A stretch of DNA of 64,000 nucleotides from Paramacrobiotus metropolitanus. Lineage: Eukaryota > Tardigrada > Eutardigrada > Parachela > Macrobiotidae. Numbering within the stretch: the stretch's first letter is position 1; each line of letters begins with the position of its first letter. A program made the position numbers and the translations under genes. Positions 25,958 to 37,956 of the stretch are shown one piece after another. The stretch covers positions 620,001 to 684,000 of the forward strand of contig NW_026570234.1 of NCBI RefSeq assembly GCF_019649055.1, written 5' to 3'. A model generated the notes under the pieces. That model was not told where the DNA came from. It was given only the letters and a program-made list of their open reading frames with translations, and ran no database searches.

Positions 25958-26715
25958 TTTAGCAATTTCACACAATATTGTTGACAGACAAACTACCCTC
26001 TAACGAAATCTTCCAATTTTCGCGGGTTCTCAAATGGTCTGTAGTGCAAGCTACTGAAAAGCGCTCTAGTTTGACCCTGTCACGAATCGTAACGAGACTT
26101 ATATGTCCAGCCTGAAGGCAGAAGTTTCTGCCAAATTTTCACGTTTTACCATGCTCGATAAGTGCCACAGGCTGTCAACTGCAGTTTACAATATGATTCA
26201 TTCTTTTAAAAGTAAAGCTTACATGTGCTTATTATCAGGTCATCTTGCGCAAAATTATAAACTACAGGTATTATCTTAATATAAGAAAAACGGAGTCATA
26301 ACCATATTTTGGATAATATCAGATAATCAAGACAGTTATGGCATGATGACATCGTGAATAAAAAACGGACAGGGGAAAGCCAAACTGAAATTTCAACTGC
26401 TATTTTAAAGTAGATTGCTCGATTTATTAATAACTGCAAGTGTATGAACCACTTAAACAAGCCAAAAGAGTTAAGTCAATAATTCGAAAACCATTCTTCC
26501 TTGACAATTATTTACACTGATTAAACACTAAAACGAGCCATTATTTTCTGAATGCATGGCTAAACACAATAAAAAACCACACGTGCTCATAACTCGAAAA
26601 TGTGAGAACAACAATTATCGAAAAACTAATTTTAAGAAGTACAAAGAATCGACATTACTGCAGATGCTGTCGTTTGGTCAAATAATACCACGGTTAAAGG
26701 AGTGCCAGTATTCGC
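25958..26715. other. intergenic gap FMO copy 2 / RRM1
   Basis: AT-rich, with no coding signal recognised. It holds the FMO copy 2 promoter and the RRM1 3' UTR. Confidence 0.45.
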
Positions 26716-29700
26716 CTAGCCGCTGCACATCAAGCAAGAGTCCTTGTTTTTCAACGAGCACAACAATGCCTCCGCGCTCTTCTTAGGAGACATCGGTTTC
26801 ATTATCTGTAAAGAAGCGATGATAACTGATCAGTTGCAACGTATCACACAAACCCACTAATATGGTTTACAACTTCATTTGAAGCAGCTTAGATACAGGC
26901 TACAGCGAACAACGACGGAATTAAGCACTCACGTTTTCTTTATTCATCGCTTTTGTAGTTCCGGCCTTTTGGGCAGATCTCGCCTTTTCTTTGTCCACAG
27001 TAAACTGAATCGCATTGGCAGCTGGTTTGGTCCGCAAATAATACATGCCAGTTTTTAAACCCTAAAACGATACACAATAACGTAACAAGGTCCATTACAA
27101 ATCCAGCCGAAAAACTCACCAGATTCCAGCCGTAAAAATGCATGCTGGTCAGCTTCGCGAAGTTTGGCTCAGCAATATGTACATTTAAGGACTGACTCTG
27201 GCAAATGAAGGCACCACGATCGGCTGCCATCTGCAGAATACTTTTCTGCGGAATTTCCCAGACCGTACGATACAGGAGCTTCAGATCTTCCGGCATTCCG
27301 TCGATCGTCTACAAAAAGGAAATAACAAAAATGGTGAAGGAACATGGCTGTTAAGTAGCCACAAAATGGAACACCAAGCAGATGCCAAATAGATACGCAA
27401 TCAAGTCGACAACATTTGTTTCAAATTTGTTTCTCTTATGCGCACGGAAATACCTCTACCAGCAAGGGCTCACAGTAACACAGCTCTCACCTGAACTGAT
27501 CCATTATTAGCAATCAGGTCGTTCTTCATGTCATCGTTCCACAATCCGCGATTGGTCAAGTCCCGCAGCAAATGGTGATTAACCACTTGGAATTCTCCCG
27601 ACAAAACACGACGCACAAAAATATTGCTGGTATACGGCTCGATGGATTCGTTATTGCCCAAAATCTGAGCCGTGCTAGCCGTCGGCATGGGTGCCAGAAG
27701 AAGACTGTTGCGAATTCCGTGTAGAGCAATGGCTTCCTTCAGTTTAGCCCAATCATGCAGGCCAGTAGGAGTCACGTTCCACATGTCATATTGCAAAATC
27801 TATAAAACATTTATACTGCTTTAAGCAAACGGCAAGACGCCATTATTTCACTCGAGTTCGTTTCTTACTCCTTGGCTGGCTGGACTGCCTGGATAAGTTT
27901 CGTAGGGACCATACATTTCTGCCAATTCACAGCTCTGAAATTTCACAAAATAATCTTTAATAGACAGATCTAGAACAGTAATCGAAATAACTCAACACCA
28001 GCACACAACTAAAAATCTGGTGTACCTATTTTGTACTGCTAACACAGGTAAGTAATCGTTCACTTCTCAAGTAATACCGGATAAATTTTAAAGGAACCTT
28101 ACCGCTTCCAAGGCTCCGTAATAAATTGTCTCAAAGATCTGGATGTTGAGCTCCATTGCTTTGCGACTGTCAAACGGGTACCGCATTAGCAGAAATGCAT
28201 CAGCAAGGCCTTGCACACCGATACCGATCGGGCGATGGCGCATATTGCTTCGCTTGGTCTAACACGAGAAAAAAAAGTTTCACCAGAATTGGTACGAGAA
28301 ACGAATAAATAAACTTACTTCCGGTGTCGGGTAGTAGTTGATATCGATGATTTTATTCAGATTTCGGGTCAAGACTTTAGCTGCTTCTTTCAGCTTTTCG
28401 AAATCGTACATCCGATCTTCCGTAACGAACATGTTTAACGCAATGGAGCCGAGATTGCAAACGGCGGTCTAAAAAAACGTCGTTTTTTAAATAACAAATC
28501 ACAGCTACATGAAAAAGGTTGTGAGACTAAAATACGAAGCCAGTCCAAAGTCAGCATACTCAGAGTAGGAAAGATTCAGTTCAGACTACCACTGCACGAT
28601 AAAACCAAATTCAAACAGAAATACTTACGGCGTGCACAGATTGGCATAATCGTTCAAATTCTTCTGAAAAAGTGGTCCTTGTATACCATGTCGTTGCGAC
28701 TCCATGATTATGCGTCGCTTATCATACCTGAAAACAAATCACAGCTACATGAAAAGAGGTTGTGAGACTAAATTAATACGAAACCAATCCAACTCACAAG
28801 TCAGCATACTCAGAGTGGGAAAGATTCAGTTCAGACTACCACTGCACGATAAAACCAAATTCAAACAGAAATACTTACTTCGTCCGGAGAGCTGTATTCA
28901 ACGATTTCCGTGCACAGATTGCTGCACTTAATCGTTCCCAAATTCTTCTGATTGGACTTGCGGTTGCAGTGGTCCTTGTATACCATGTACGGTGTGCCAG
29001 TTTCTATTTGCGACTCCATGATGGCATGCCACAGTTTCTGGGCCGGCATGCGTCGCTTATGTTTACCTTCCTTTTCATACCTGAAATTTTATTCGCAATT
29101 GAATACTATAATCCTGAATGCTGATAACTGTGTTAAAAATCGTACAAAACACACCGCAAACATATCAAGGCTAGGGAATTAAAAAAATTAAACCAGAAGG
29201 ATCCTATTGAACGTCAATCTCAGCAAATTCTTACTTGGTGTACAGCGCTTCAAACTCTTCCCCCCATACATCAGCCAATCCCGGGCATTCATGCGGACAC
29301 ATTAGGCTCCACTCCTCGTTGGTCTGAACACGTTTCATGAACAAATCCGGAATCCATAGCGCATAGAACAAATCTCGCGCTCGCTGCTCCTCGGCGCCAT
29401 GATTTTTACGTAAATCCAAGAAATCCATGACATCCGCATGCCATGGCTCAAGATAAATTGCAAACGCGCCAGGGCGCTGAAACATGTAAAATTAGTTATC
29501 TGCGTCTTATTTCTTTTGTCTTTAATCTTTATCAACAGTCTTAACCTTATTAACTTAATTTTAGGAATTTGCTAGTTCTAGTTTTTAATTTTAATCCCAA
29601 AGCTCACTTTGTTTCCGCCTTGATCGACATAGCGCGCTGTGGCGTTGTATACCCGCAGCATAGGAAGCAGTCCATTTGAAATACCATTGGTCTGCAAACG

Positions 29701-31019
29701 ATGATACCAGTCTTGCACAAATTGTTCGCACACCATCGCATGTTTTTGATGGAAACTTTATTCTTACCCCAGCAATGTACGACCCCGTGGCACGAATGCA
29801 GTGGACATTCAATCCGATTCCTCCCGCAGACTTAGAGATCATCGCACACTGTTTCAGCGTATCGTAAATGCCTTCAATGCTATCTTCCTTCATCGTCAAC
29901 AGAAAGCAGCTGAAAACGTTACAATTACTACGCTACCGGAATATCATCAAAGCGATCAAACTACTATTCAATTGTTTCCCTAATTATTCCACCACATAAA
30001 ATTCAAGCCAAAAGTCCGTGCAAAACAAGCGATACACAACATACCTGGAAAGCTGGGGTTTCGGGGTTCCGGCATTAAATAAAGTCGGTGATGCTTGAGT
30101 AAAGAGCCCACGCGAAAGATATTCATACGTCTACAACAATTATCTTAAGTAAGAGCAATCAATTACGAACGCATTTCCGATCACCTCGATGGCTGCATCA
30201 ATGTCAGTCCCATGAATACCCACAGCAACCCGCATCAGTAACTGCTGAGGACGCTCAGCGGCTAAAATGCAATTACCAATTTACAAATTTTTTGTAAACA
30301 AAAAGAAACTGGATGGCATAGTTGAAAGACTTACTTTTTCCACTAGCTTTCAACAGGTAAGATCGCTCCAGCGTCTGCATTAAAGTATTCATTATACAAA
30401 AAACACTCAGCATTTAAAAATATTATTTATGAAAATCTAACCTTAAATCCAAAGTATGTGTATTCATAATCACGCTGGTAATCAACCGCATCGTCCAGGA
30501 TCTGTAATTAAGTGCATTCAGGTAAATCATGGTCACCGCCAAAAACACTGAAGGGGGAACCATTTTTTTTAGAGTAAAAAGTCATCAAATCAAACCTCAG
30601 CGTGCTCCATAACCACATCGAAATATTCCTTTGAGACCATCGGCGCTGGCTGATTTGTGCGCGGATTAATGTAGTTATACAAGATTTTCGCGCAATCTGA
30701 AAGATTTACGATTCCATTACAATTTACAACTATCGAGCGTTTACACGAGTTACGACTCACACGGTCAAGACCACCGTATTGAAAAATATACATACCGCTG
30801 AATTTATCCTTTGTCGTTAACGTCACAGTGGAAGTTCTTCCACAGAATCCACAAAATACCTGCTGACGATACAACGGATTGATTTTCGGGAAAAGCAGCC
30901 GCCAATTTTTGCGGAGACTTCAACGGAGATTTCAGCGGAGATTTCGCAGCTTCCTTCACATTCTTTACCTCCATTTTCTCGCCGTTGCAGCAGCAGCACT
31001 GTTTCCTACGACCAATCAT
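26716..31019 (-). CDS. RRM1: ribonucleoside-diphosphate reductase large subunit
   Basis: About 18 exons on the minus strand match class I ribonucleotide reductase large subunit almost without gaps from ILYNYINP (exon 30696-30596) to the stop at 26716-26718. Catalytic residues are present: the redox cysteines in PQLSSC and AVCNLGS, the thiyl-radical cysteine in [17 protein letters not shown], the radical-transfer tyrosine pair in GMYYLRT, and the C-terminal swinging-arm pair in [21 protein letters not shown] and RRVLSGEFQ are also diagnostic. The enzyme reduces ribonucleoside diphosphates to deoxyribonucleotides with its small subunit, in the cytosol. The N-terminus is odd. The open frame from ATG 31019 (or ATG 30974) encodes a Cys- and Lys/Ser/Pro-rich leader ([11 protein letters not shown]) and splices in frame at 30860 straight into the catalytic domain. 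No ATP-cone is recognisable. An intron near 28.6 kb contains a decayed exon copy. Confidence 0.93.
28494..28730 (-). pseudogene. decayed tandem copy of an RRM1 exon inside its intron
   Basis: This stretch repeats the following segment (28734 to about 29085). The intron-derived 135 bp (acaaatcacagctacatg ... caaacagaaatacttac) is almost identical in both. The exon-derived part has lost several pieces of roughly 5-30 bp, so the reading frame is broken while both splice-site flanks are still visible. The intact copy at about 29081-28879 encodes [17 protein letters not shown] through [10 protein letters not shown]. The decayed copy cannot replace it and is presumably spliced out with the intron. 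Confidence 0.85.
28734..29085 (-). repeat. intact unit of the RRM1 exon/intron tandem duplication
   Basis: Source or sister copy of 28494-28730. It contains the functional exon with the active-site cysteine ([10 protein letters not shown]) and its downstream intron start. Confidence 0.85.
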
Positions 31020-31664
31020 CCGCAATAAGAGCTATGAATGGGCACTTCTAATTACTATCAGAATCAATGTGATGTGGTTGACTTTAACTACTCGGGAGCA
31101 CAAATAAAGGAAACAAGTCACAGACGATCTGATGATTTCCTATTAAAATTAAAAACTGATTTACAGTTACTTCACCCTTTAACGTTACGTTAACGCTATG
31201 TACCACCGAGCACCTACGGACGGCTGAACCGCTAACTTCGGCTATGCATGTTCTATCATGAGTATTTTGCCAGCATGTTACATGTACAAATACTTCATCT
31301 GGCCGCTTGCAGCATCCAACCGAACACCGGAGAGCTATACCAGTATCTTCTTGAAATCAAAAACGCAGCACAAAAAATCTTCCTTATCCTAAACTGCCGT
31401 TACTAATAGGACTAAATAAGGACTTCCTAACATTGTAAACCCTTACCACGATTTTCCAACTGTCTGTAAAAGTTATTCTTACGGTCTTACCAGGTGTGAT
31501 CAGGACGACTTCGCGAAATGTTGAAATAAGAAGAGAAAATTCCGAAATGTTCTGAGTTCTCGGCTGTGAGCTGCAAAAATTTGAAACTAATAAGTAAACA
31601 AAGGAAAAGCAAACCTCTGCTGAGTCTGCTTTGAACGTGTGAATAGAATGAATGAGGTGATTTT

Positions 31665-32718
31665 GGCGGTACTTATCGCTTCTGGCGGCAACGAGCAGTG
31701 GCGCTATAAAACTCAGATATATGGTCCAGTTGAACCGAACCGTACCAACTTCGAGCCGCTTCACTCTTCAGAATTAGAGATGGGCAAACTAAAATTAGTC
31801 GACTAATTAGCGGTTAACTTCGGTTAACCTGACCAAAACTAAAAAAATTAGTTTAGCAAACTTTGGTAACTAAAAAATTTAGTCAGAAGCTTTTTAGTGA
31901 CTAAATATTTTAGTCAAGTCGATTTTAGTTACTAAATCTCCACGGTTAACCGGTTAACCAAAATTGTGGTTAGGGCCCTAACAAACCAAGCCCAAATGTA
32001 CAAAACAAATCATTGGTGCATTACACACCTTCCCTGTACTCAGTACTGCTCTAATAATCGCCTCAAGTATGACCAAATGACGAAACTACGGGCGGACGAC
32101 TGCAGCAGTACCAGGAGGTGTGTAATGCATCTTGATTTACGGCTATATTATTCCAGGGTCTGAGTGAGCCGCACTAAATGACTGTTTATATACATGTACT
32201 GGAAAGTTTAAGCTCGTCTGACTCGACAACCATAGGCGTACGGCGAAATGAGCAACATATTTTTACAAATGACAATAGCCTGGACGCAGTAAATTACACT
32301 TAATTTGAAAACCGAAAAATTTAATTTTAGTCTCGGTTAACTTTGGTTAACCGGTTAAAAATTTTAACCAACTCGTGGTTAACTACTAAGAAATTTAGTC
32401 GCCAACGTTTAGTTGACTAAAAGTTTTAACCAAGTCAGTTTTAGCAACTAAAACTTTTAACCGAGTTTTAGTTTAGTTTAGTTTAGTCAGTTTTAGTTTG
32501 CCCATCTCTATTCAGAATCAAATCAAAAGACCGTGGGGAAAGTCAGCCATCGCTCTAACTAAAGAAATTGGGAAACGACTCCAGCTCCAAACAGGTGAAC
32601 CTCGTTCCCATGAGTTCCTGCGCCAGCGAATATCGTTGGAAATTCAGCGAGGCAACGCCACTTGTGTACTTGGAAAAATGGAAGGAGCGGCAGCATTAAA
32701 TGAGATTCTGTTGCTGTG
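31665..32718 (+). pseudogene. possible degraded mobile-element ORF tail, split by a MITE
   Basis: A plus-strand frame is open from about 31665 to the element insertion and again from 32511 to a TGA at 32716-32718. Ignoring the inserted element, the two halves stay in one frame. The right part contains GEPRSHEFLRQRISLEIQRG, which has the feel of a conserved C-terminal block from a transposon or retroelement ORF, but I cannot name the family. No start codon or catalytic domain is visible. I treat it as a remnant. Confidence 0.3.
31775..32510. mobile_element. non-autonomous TIR element (hAT-type MITE), 736 bp
   Basis: Ends are inverted copies starting TAGAGATGGGCAAACTAAAA and finishing with its reverse complement. 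The element is flanked by a perfect 8-bp target-site duplication TTCAGAAT (31767-31774 and 32511-32518). Inside the ends are many TTTAGT/ACTAAA and GGTTAACC motifs in both orientations. No transposase frame is present. An 8-bp duplication with such ends fits hAT superfamily MITEs. Confidence 0.88.
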
Positions 32719-33197
32719 AATTCGTGACTAACTATTTTCGATATGTCATGTACTCGTATTTATGATTAAAGATAAAAGAAGTAATCAAAAGATGCATAAA
32801 ACCTGAAAGCCGTGATTCAAACTGATTTTATTTTATACAAATCGATATTAATATTATCTGGGAAGTTCTCATTTTAAATTTCGATTTCAAAAATAGAGAT
32901 CCTATAAACTAGCGTCCATCGAGACCAAATCCAGAGCTGGCTGCATTAAGTTTCCATTTTTTGTATCTTTTAGGCGCATGGTGTACAAAAAATCTCAGTA
33001 TTAGTTTTAGTATCTCCATCATTAATTTTATATTTTAATGGTCTATTTCTTCAGTTCGACGTCCAGATAAATATACCACCATCAGCGAGAAAAATATAAG
33101 TACCTATTATAAAAGCCAGAATCAGATGTCAAAGCGGTTAAAAATAACGTGAGAGCTTTAATTCAGTATATGAAAAGTAAGAAACATCAGAGGTTAG

Positions 33198-34448
33198 TTA
33201 GTACTGAAGTTCATATTCAAAATACTCCGGATCCAGTGTATGCAACCGGCAGTAGCCGTCTTCACCACCAGTGGCAAAACTATTACCATCGGGATGGAAT
33301 GCCACACTGTTAATGGGACCGAAATGTCCACGCACCCGAGCAAACTCCTCTTCAAAGACCATGTGGAAAAAGCGAGCTTCGAATTTACCATGACGGACAT
33401 CTGTGGTTGTGACGGACATGGCTTCCTGACCACCACCCAGGAGAATGTGCTGCTTAATGGGAGATACTGCTGCCGAATTTACTGGTCGATCCGCCTTGTA
33501 TGTTTTCATACAATCCAAAGTCATTGAATCGAATAACTTAGCGGTTGTATCTTTCGACGCAGTAACCAACATAATCTCATCTTTGCTCTTTTGGATATCC
33601 ATGATTAAGCCTGCATGGGCTCCGCTATGGGTCTTGCCAAACTGTTTGGCTCGAACTTCCACGATAGATAAATCACCGTTACTGTGACCGGCTATAATCG
33701 TTTCATCAAATGGCCCCCACGTAGCGGCGGTAATTTTATTTCCCATGACATCCAGCTAAAAGACATGTTATTCCATATCAAGCAATAACAGCAGCGAAAT
33801 ATTAACGGCGTTATTTACTGTTACAAGTAACTGTAATATGTACTAAGCACTTGCAATAAAACCACCAAATTAATAAAATCGTGAAGCAGTTAATAAAATC
33901 GACTCAATGTTACTTTATTTAAAGAAGTTAACGAGCATCATTATACCGTAATTCAAGTTGATATAACATGTCACATATAACTGTTTCTCATCACACCTTA
34001 CCTCGAAGATGCTTTTATCGTCTTGCATTTGCGCAGGATCCCTGACATCTTTGACGACCAAGAAGCAGTGGTGGCCGGCCTGCATTTCTGTGGTGTAATA
34101 AAATTCATTTCCGGAATAGGAAAAGGCAGCACAGCGAACAGTGGTTGGCGTCTTCTGCCAGCTGACAGTTCTCCCAGTCTCACAATCCCACAAACGCCAC
34201 GAAGCGTCTCCCGAGCCGGTGATAACTTTGTGCGACTCCCAGTCAACATCAATCGTCCACACAGCACCATTATGACGATCATTAATGGATTGCTGTTCAG
34301 AGCCAAATGTTCCCAGTCGCTCTCCATTTGCGGAAAACCATACGACCGGGTACTTGTCCTTGGAGCAGCTGAAGAACAGATCCCCTTCGCGATTGTACTT
34401 CACCTGGGTGATGGCACGGTCATGTCCATGAAGCAGAATCGGTTTCAT
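33198..34448 (-). CDS. EIF3I: eukaryotic translation initiation factor 3 subunit I
   Basis: Two exons, 34448-34002 and 33755-33198, give 334 aa (human eIF3i is 325 aa). It begins [20 protein letters not shown], nearly the canonical eIF3i start. WD40 repeats follow with the conserved blocks [36 protein letters not shown] and FEARFFH. The last blade carries [16 protein letters not shown]. eIF3i is a seven-bladed WD40 subunit of the eIF3 complex, which recruits mRNA to the 40S ribosome. The frame stays open above the ATG to an acceptor-like ttgtatttag, and a donor (AAAG|gtgagt) lies near 34605, so a 5' UTR intron is likely. The gene is intact and lies head to head with GrpE. Confidence 0.95.
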
Positions 34449-35166
34449 GGTCTTGGGGTGATCAGTTAGCGCTAAATACAAAAACAGTACTGACTACTGA
34501 GTAGATCTTCAAGCGCGTATAGCGTAAGCATAATGGCGTAAGTACTCGTGAGTTCGCGAAGTCACGAACCCTGCTGGAACCGAATGTCAGCGAAATCTTC
34601 ACTCACCTTTAATAGAAAGTTTTCCCGAATAACGCACTGTAAAAAATACGAAATTCTGAATTACGAAAACTAAAGCAAATCACTTTCTTAAACTACTTCA
34701 CTGAACTTTCATGGTTAGCGAGGACTACTGCACCGGAGCGTAATCAGCGTATGAACGACGCATTAATACTGCGTGCCACTTTCTGCGTGTAGTTTACTCG
34801 CTAGCATTACGTAGCGGCTCGAGCTTCACTGACAGAACGAGACTGTCTGAACGTCCCAATCTTTTGCAGGCCCAGCCCCTAAAATACTAGCTTCGCAACG
34901 TCACACAGGTTTTCGGAAAATTTTGACAACTTTTCATCAGCGCACTTCGCCGACAGAGCGATTGCAAAGTGCAAACTCAGAAGTCACTGAGAAGTGTTAT
35001 TAATTTTATATTTCAGTTAAAAGAATCGTTAAACATACAAATTTTATCTTCTTTTGGTCCAAAAATTGACTTTGGCGCTGTTGGAATCCCCAGTTAAAAC
35101 TCTGCTTTCCGTGTAATCTTACTTCAGTAGTATTTGCTGACAGGCGACAGCACTCACTGTCCAAAG
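34449..35166. promoter_or_regulatory. divergent promoter region eIF3i / GrpE
   Basis: About 0.7 kb between two head-to-head housekeeping genes. It includes the likely eIF3i 5' UTR intron (acceptor just above 34470, donor near 34605). No TATA-like element stands out. Confidence 0.45.
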
Positions 35167-36955
35167 ATGTTGGCTAGAAGAGTCTGGAATCCATGCCTTG
35201 CCATATTTGAAACTTCCAAACGGACGTTTTCTTCTCGTACCCACCAGATTTGTCCTGCAAATATTCTTCAACAGAAGCCTTTTTATTCCGCATCCCTGCA
35301 GAATACCTGCTTTCCTAGTCTGAGGTAAGGTTTGTTCTGGTGTGTGTTCGCGATTGTTACGGTGAATACAAAAATACGTACCGGATATCAGAAGCACATG
35401 TAAATGATGTAATGATGTACGATCACTGTTCCAAATTATTCTGCACACAGCAGTACACCCTGGTTTTCTCTTTTTCTCAGGTTACCTTCTTACCGGTTTT
35501 ACGCAGCGACTGTTCCTAATGAAAAACTATCCACGGATTCCAACGAAAAATCACAAGAAAATGAGAAGAAGCCGGAGTCCCCTCCCGATACGAATCCGAA
35601 CAAGGAAAGCCAAGCTGCCACACCTAACAAAGAGAAACAGCTGATGGAAGAAATCGCAAAATTGGAGTCATCATCGAAAAATGCCCATGTGAGTGATATG
35701 GTTGTTGGCAGCACCGGGGGGTTCTGCTTCGATAATATAAAGTTTCTCAGTACGAACCGTTTTTAAATAGGCTGGTAGAATTTTGAAACTGCGAACCGCT
35801 TATAATGAGTTATGGCGGAGGCTGAAGACTCGTGTTGATGGTTTTCCATCCGTGACAGAGTCGTTCCAGTTGTGGTCTGGAAGGTCTCCGTTTGAGGTAC
35901 GAAATCCACCGTCTTTTGATTATTGTAAAGTAAGCTATTGGATTAAAACTATCGTTCAGTTAGGGCTTTCCGAACAAAAAATAATGCCGATCGGAAATAT
36001 TTACCTAATGTACTGTGCTTTTAAGGGAACATCCACTACAGAAAGAGTTTATTTTATGTTTTAACAACAGTGTTGCCCGCTCCAGTTGTCCAGTAGTCCA
36101 ATTTTTTTTTATTTTTGAAAACCTTTCAACTCGTTCGTTTGATCTTTAATTCTAAGAGTTTTAAGATTATGAAACAGATGTTTTCCTCCAGAGTCACTCC
36201 AGACACCTAAAAACTGTTGATGATCGCTGTGTATTGTACACCATCGAGGATAAGAGCTAGATGAATTAGCATAATTACTGTAGTAGTGTAGTAATAGCTT
36301 GGAATTAATAAGTAACCGGATGTCACGTTAGGCGATGGGAGGCGATACTTCCATACACATTACACAGTGTTCCCGCACCTGTCGGAATTTAGACCGACAG
36401 GTACTACCTAGCAGGCAGCTGCATGGTCATTAAATAATTAAAAAAATTTTGTGCGCCTTCATGGTTCTATTTTATCCAGAGAGATGTGACAGTCGCATTC
36501 ATTCATAAATTCAATCTATTTTTTAGGACAAATATCTCCGTGCACTGGCAGAAACTGAAAATGTACGGCAAAGATTAACGCGGCAAATTGATGATGCAAA
36601 ACAGTTCGGAATTCAGTCGTTCGTTAAAGATCTGCTCGAAGTTTCCGACATATTATCCAAAGCTATGGGATCCGTGCCAGAGGATGCTTTATCGGACAAA
36701 AAGAATCCTCATTTGCAAAATCTTTTTGAAGGTCTGCGATTAACCGAAGCTCAGCTGAACAAGGTGTTCAAAAAGCACGGACTGGAGAAAATTGAAGCAA
36801 TGGGTGCGAAGTTTGATCCAAATGTTCACGAAGCCCTTTTCGAAGCACCTGGTCAGCAAGGACAAGAACCCGGAACAGTGATGGCCGTCACACAGACTGG
36901 TTTTAAGTTAAATAACCGGACTATCCGTCCAGCTCGAGTGGGTGTCGCTAAATAA
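35167..36955 (+). CDS. GRPEL1: mitochondrial GrpE nucleotide-exchange factor
   Basis: Four exons, 35167-35324, 35481-35688, 35771-35833 and 36527-36955, give 285 aa in consistent phase. The N-terminus (MLARRVWNPCLAIFETSKRT) is basic and Ser-rich, a mitochondrial presequence. A charged, Pro/Glu-rich linker and a coiled-coil helix follow. The GrpE core is clear: KYLRALAETENVRQRL, DLLEVSDILSKAM, NPHLQNLFEGLRLTEAQLNK, GAKFDPNVHEALFE and the beta domain GFKLNNRTIRPARVGV. The protein exchanges ADP for ATP on mitochondrial Hsp70 during protein import and folding in the matrix. The third exon is short and uses a weak donor (CGT|gttgat), chosen for frame continuity. The linker is longer than in the 217-aa human protein. 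A polyadenylation signal AATAAA is at 37051-37056. Confidence 0.92.
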
Positions 36956-37956
36956 GGCGAACATAATTTCCAAGGTAGTTCTTCTTTCTTGTTAGACTTC
37001 GGCTTCTTGTTGCGGACTTCGTAACATAATTTCTGGTTGCCTGTCAAGGGAATAAAACTGAAAGCTGGTGGTGGTTTCGGTTTGTTTTTAAGTTAAGACG
37101 ATAATGCCTACTGAAAGAAAATGGATATTAACTTCGGCTTGCCTTGTTTATTGGTTTTTGTTCACACTATCACTTCAAAAATCTTTTGCAGAATCCTATT
37201 TTATGCAAAGAAATTCAGTTAATCCCGTGGTCAGCAATTTAATTCAATTTTTAGTGCACCAGCTCTAGCATCTCTTATTGTCAGAAAGAAATTACCAGAG
37301 GGTGTTGTTATTCCATAATAATATTAAATTAGTATTCGCTAACAAGGTTTTATTATATAATTCATGTGTAGTATCACAAAATAATATATATTTTGACATA
37401 TATTATAATCTGATTTTTATTGGCAGCCTTAGTGTGATTTTTCTTGGCAGTTTAGTATTAACAATTGTACAGTAAGTACACTCTGCATCTGCAATATGCT
37501 TTTACCCATACCTTACAAGTTACAACAGATTACTGCACTATGTTATGTAGTTAAAAGTTACTATTTTCGCAGTTAAATTTGTTCGATAATGAACCATTGC
37601 TTGTCATAGCAATGATAGCACCCATAGTCTGTGATCCAGCAGATGCCCAGACTACGGGATGTCCAAAATTGTCCATATAATAAAGCATCCCAATTCGGAT
37701 AGGATAAAATCCGGCCGTTGTCCGTTTCCTGTGCACCCCTCTGTAAGGATATCCGCCCATGTAACTCTGTCGCTCCTCTTACGGCCTTACAGTTGCCGCT
37801 CTGAATCAAATGACATTGTACGGTTCTCGAGCAGACGGTACACGGGTACAGTAGTATCACGGCATAATAAAATAATACATAAAAATTGCACATATACTGT
37901 ACTCTATATCTTCATAATACGAGTATATAGAATATTTATATAAGCATGGAGTTTTA

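Larger units (their letters stand above)
31020..33197. other. intergenic region RRM1 / eIF3i with nested mobile DNA
   Basis: Contains the RRM1 promoter side, a remnant open frame of mobile-element type, the inverted-repeat element at 31775-32510 and the eIF3i 3' UTR. No ATP-cone coding exon for RRM1 is recognisable on the minus strand here. Confidence 0.5.

Noticed and set aside
30590-30874. Minus-strand ORF with FCGFC just before the RRM1 catalytic domain
   Set aside because: It can splice in phase to the next exon but has no start and no clear ATP-cone, so it is treated as intron or eroded exon sequence in the main model and discussed as an alternative.
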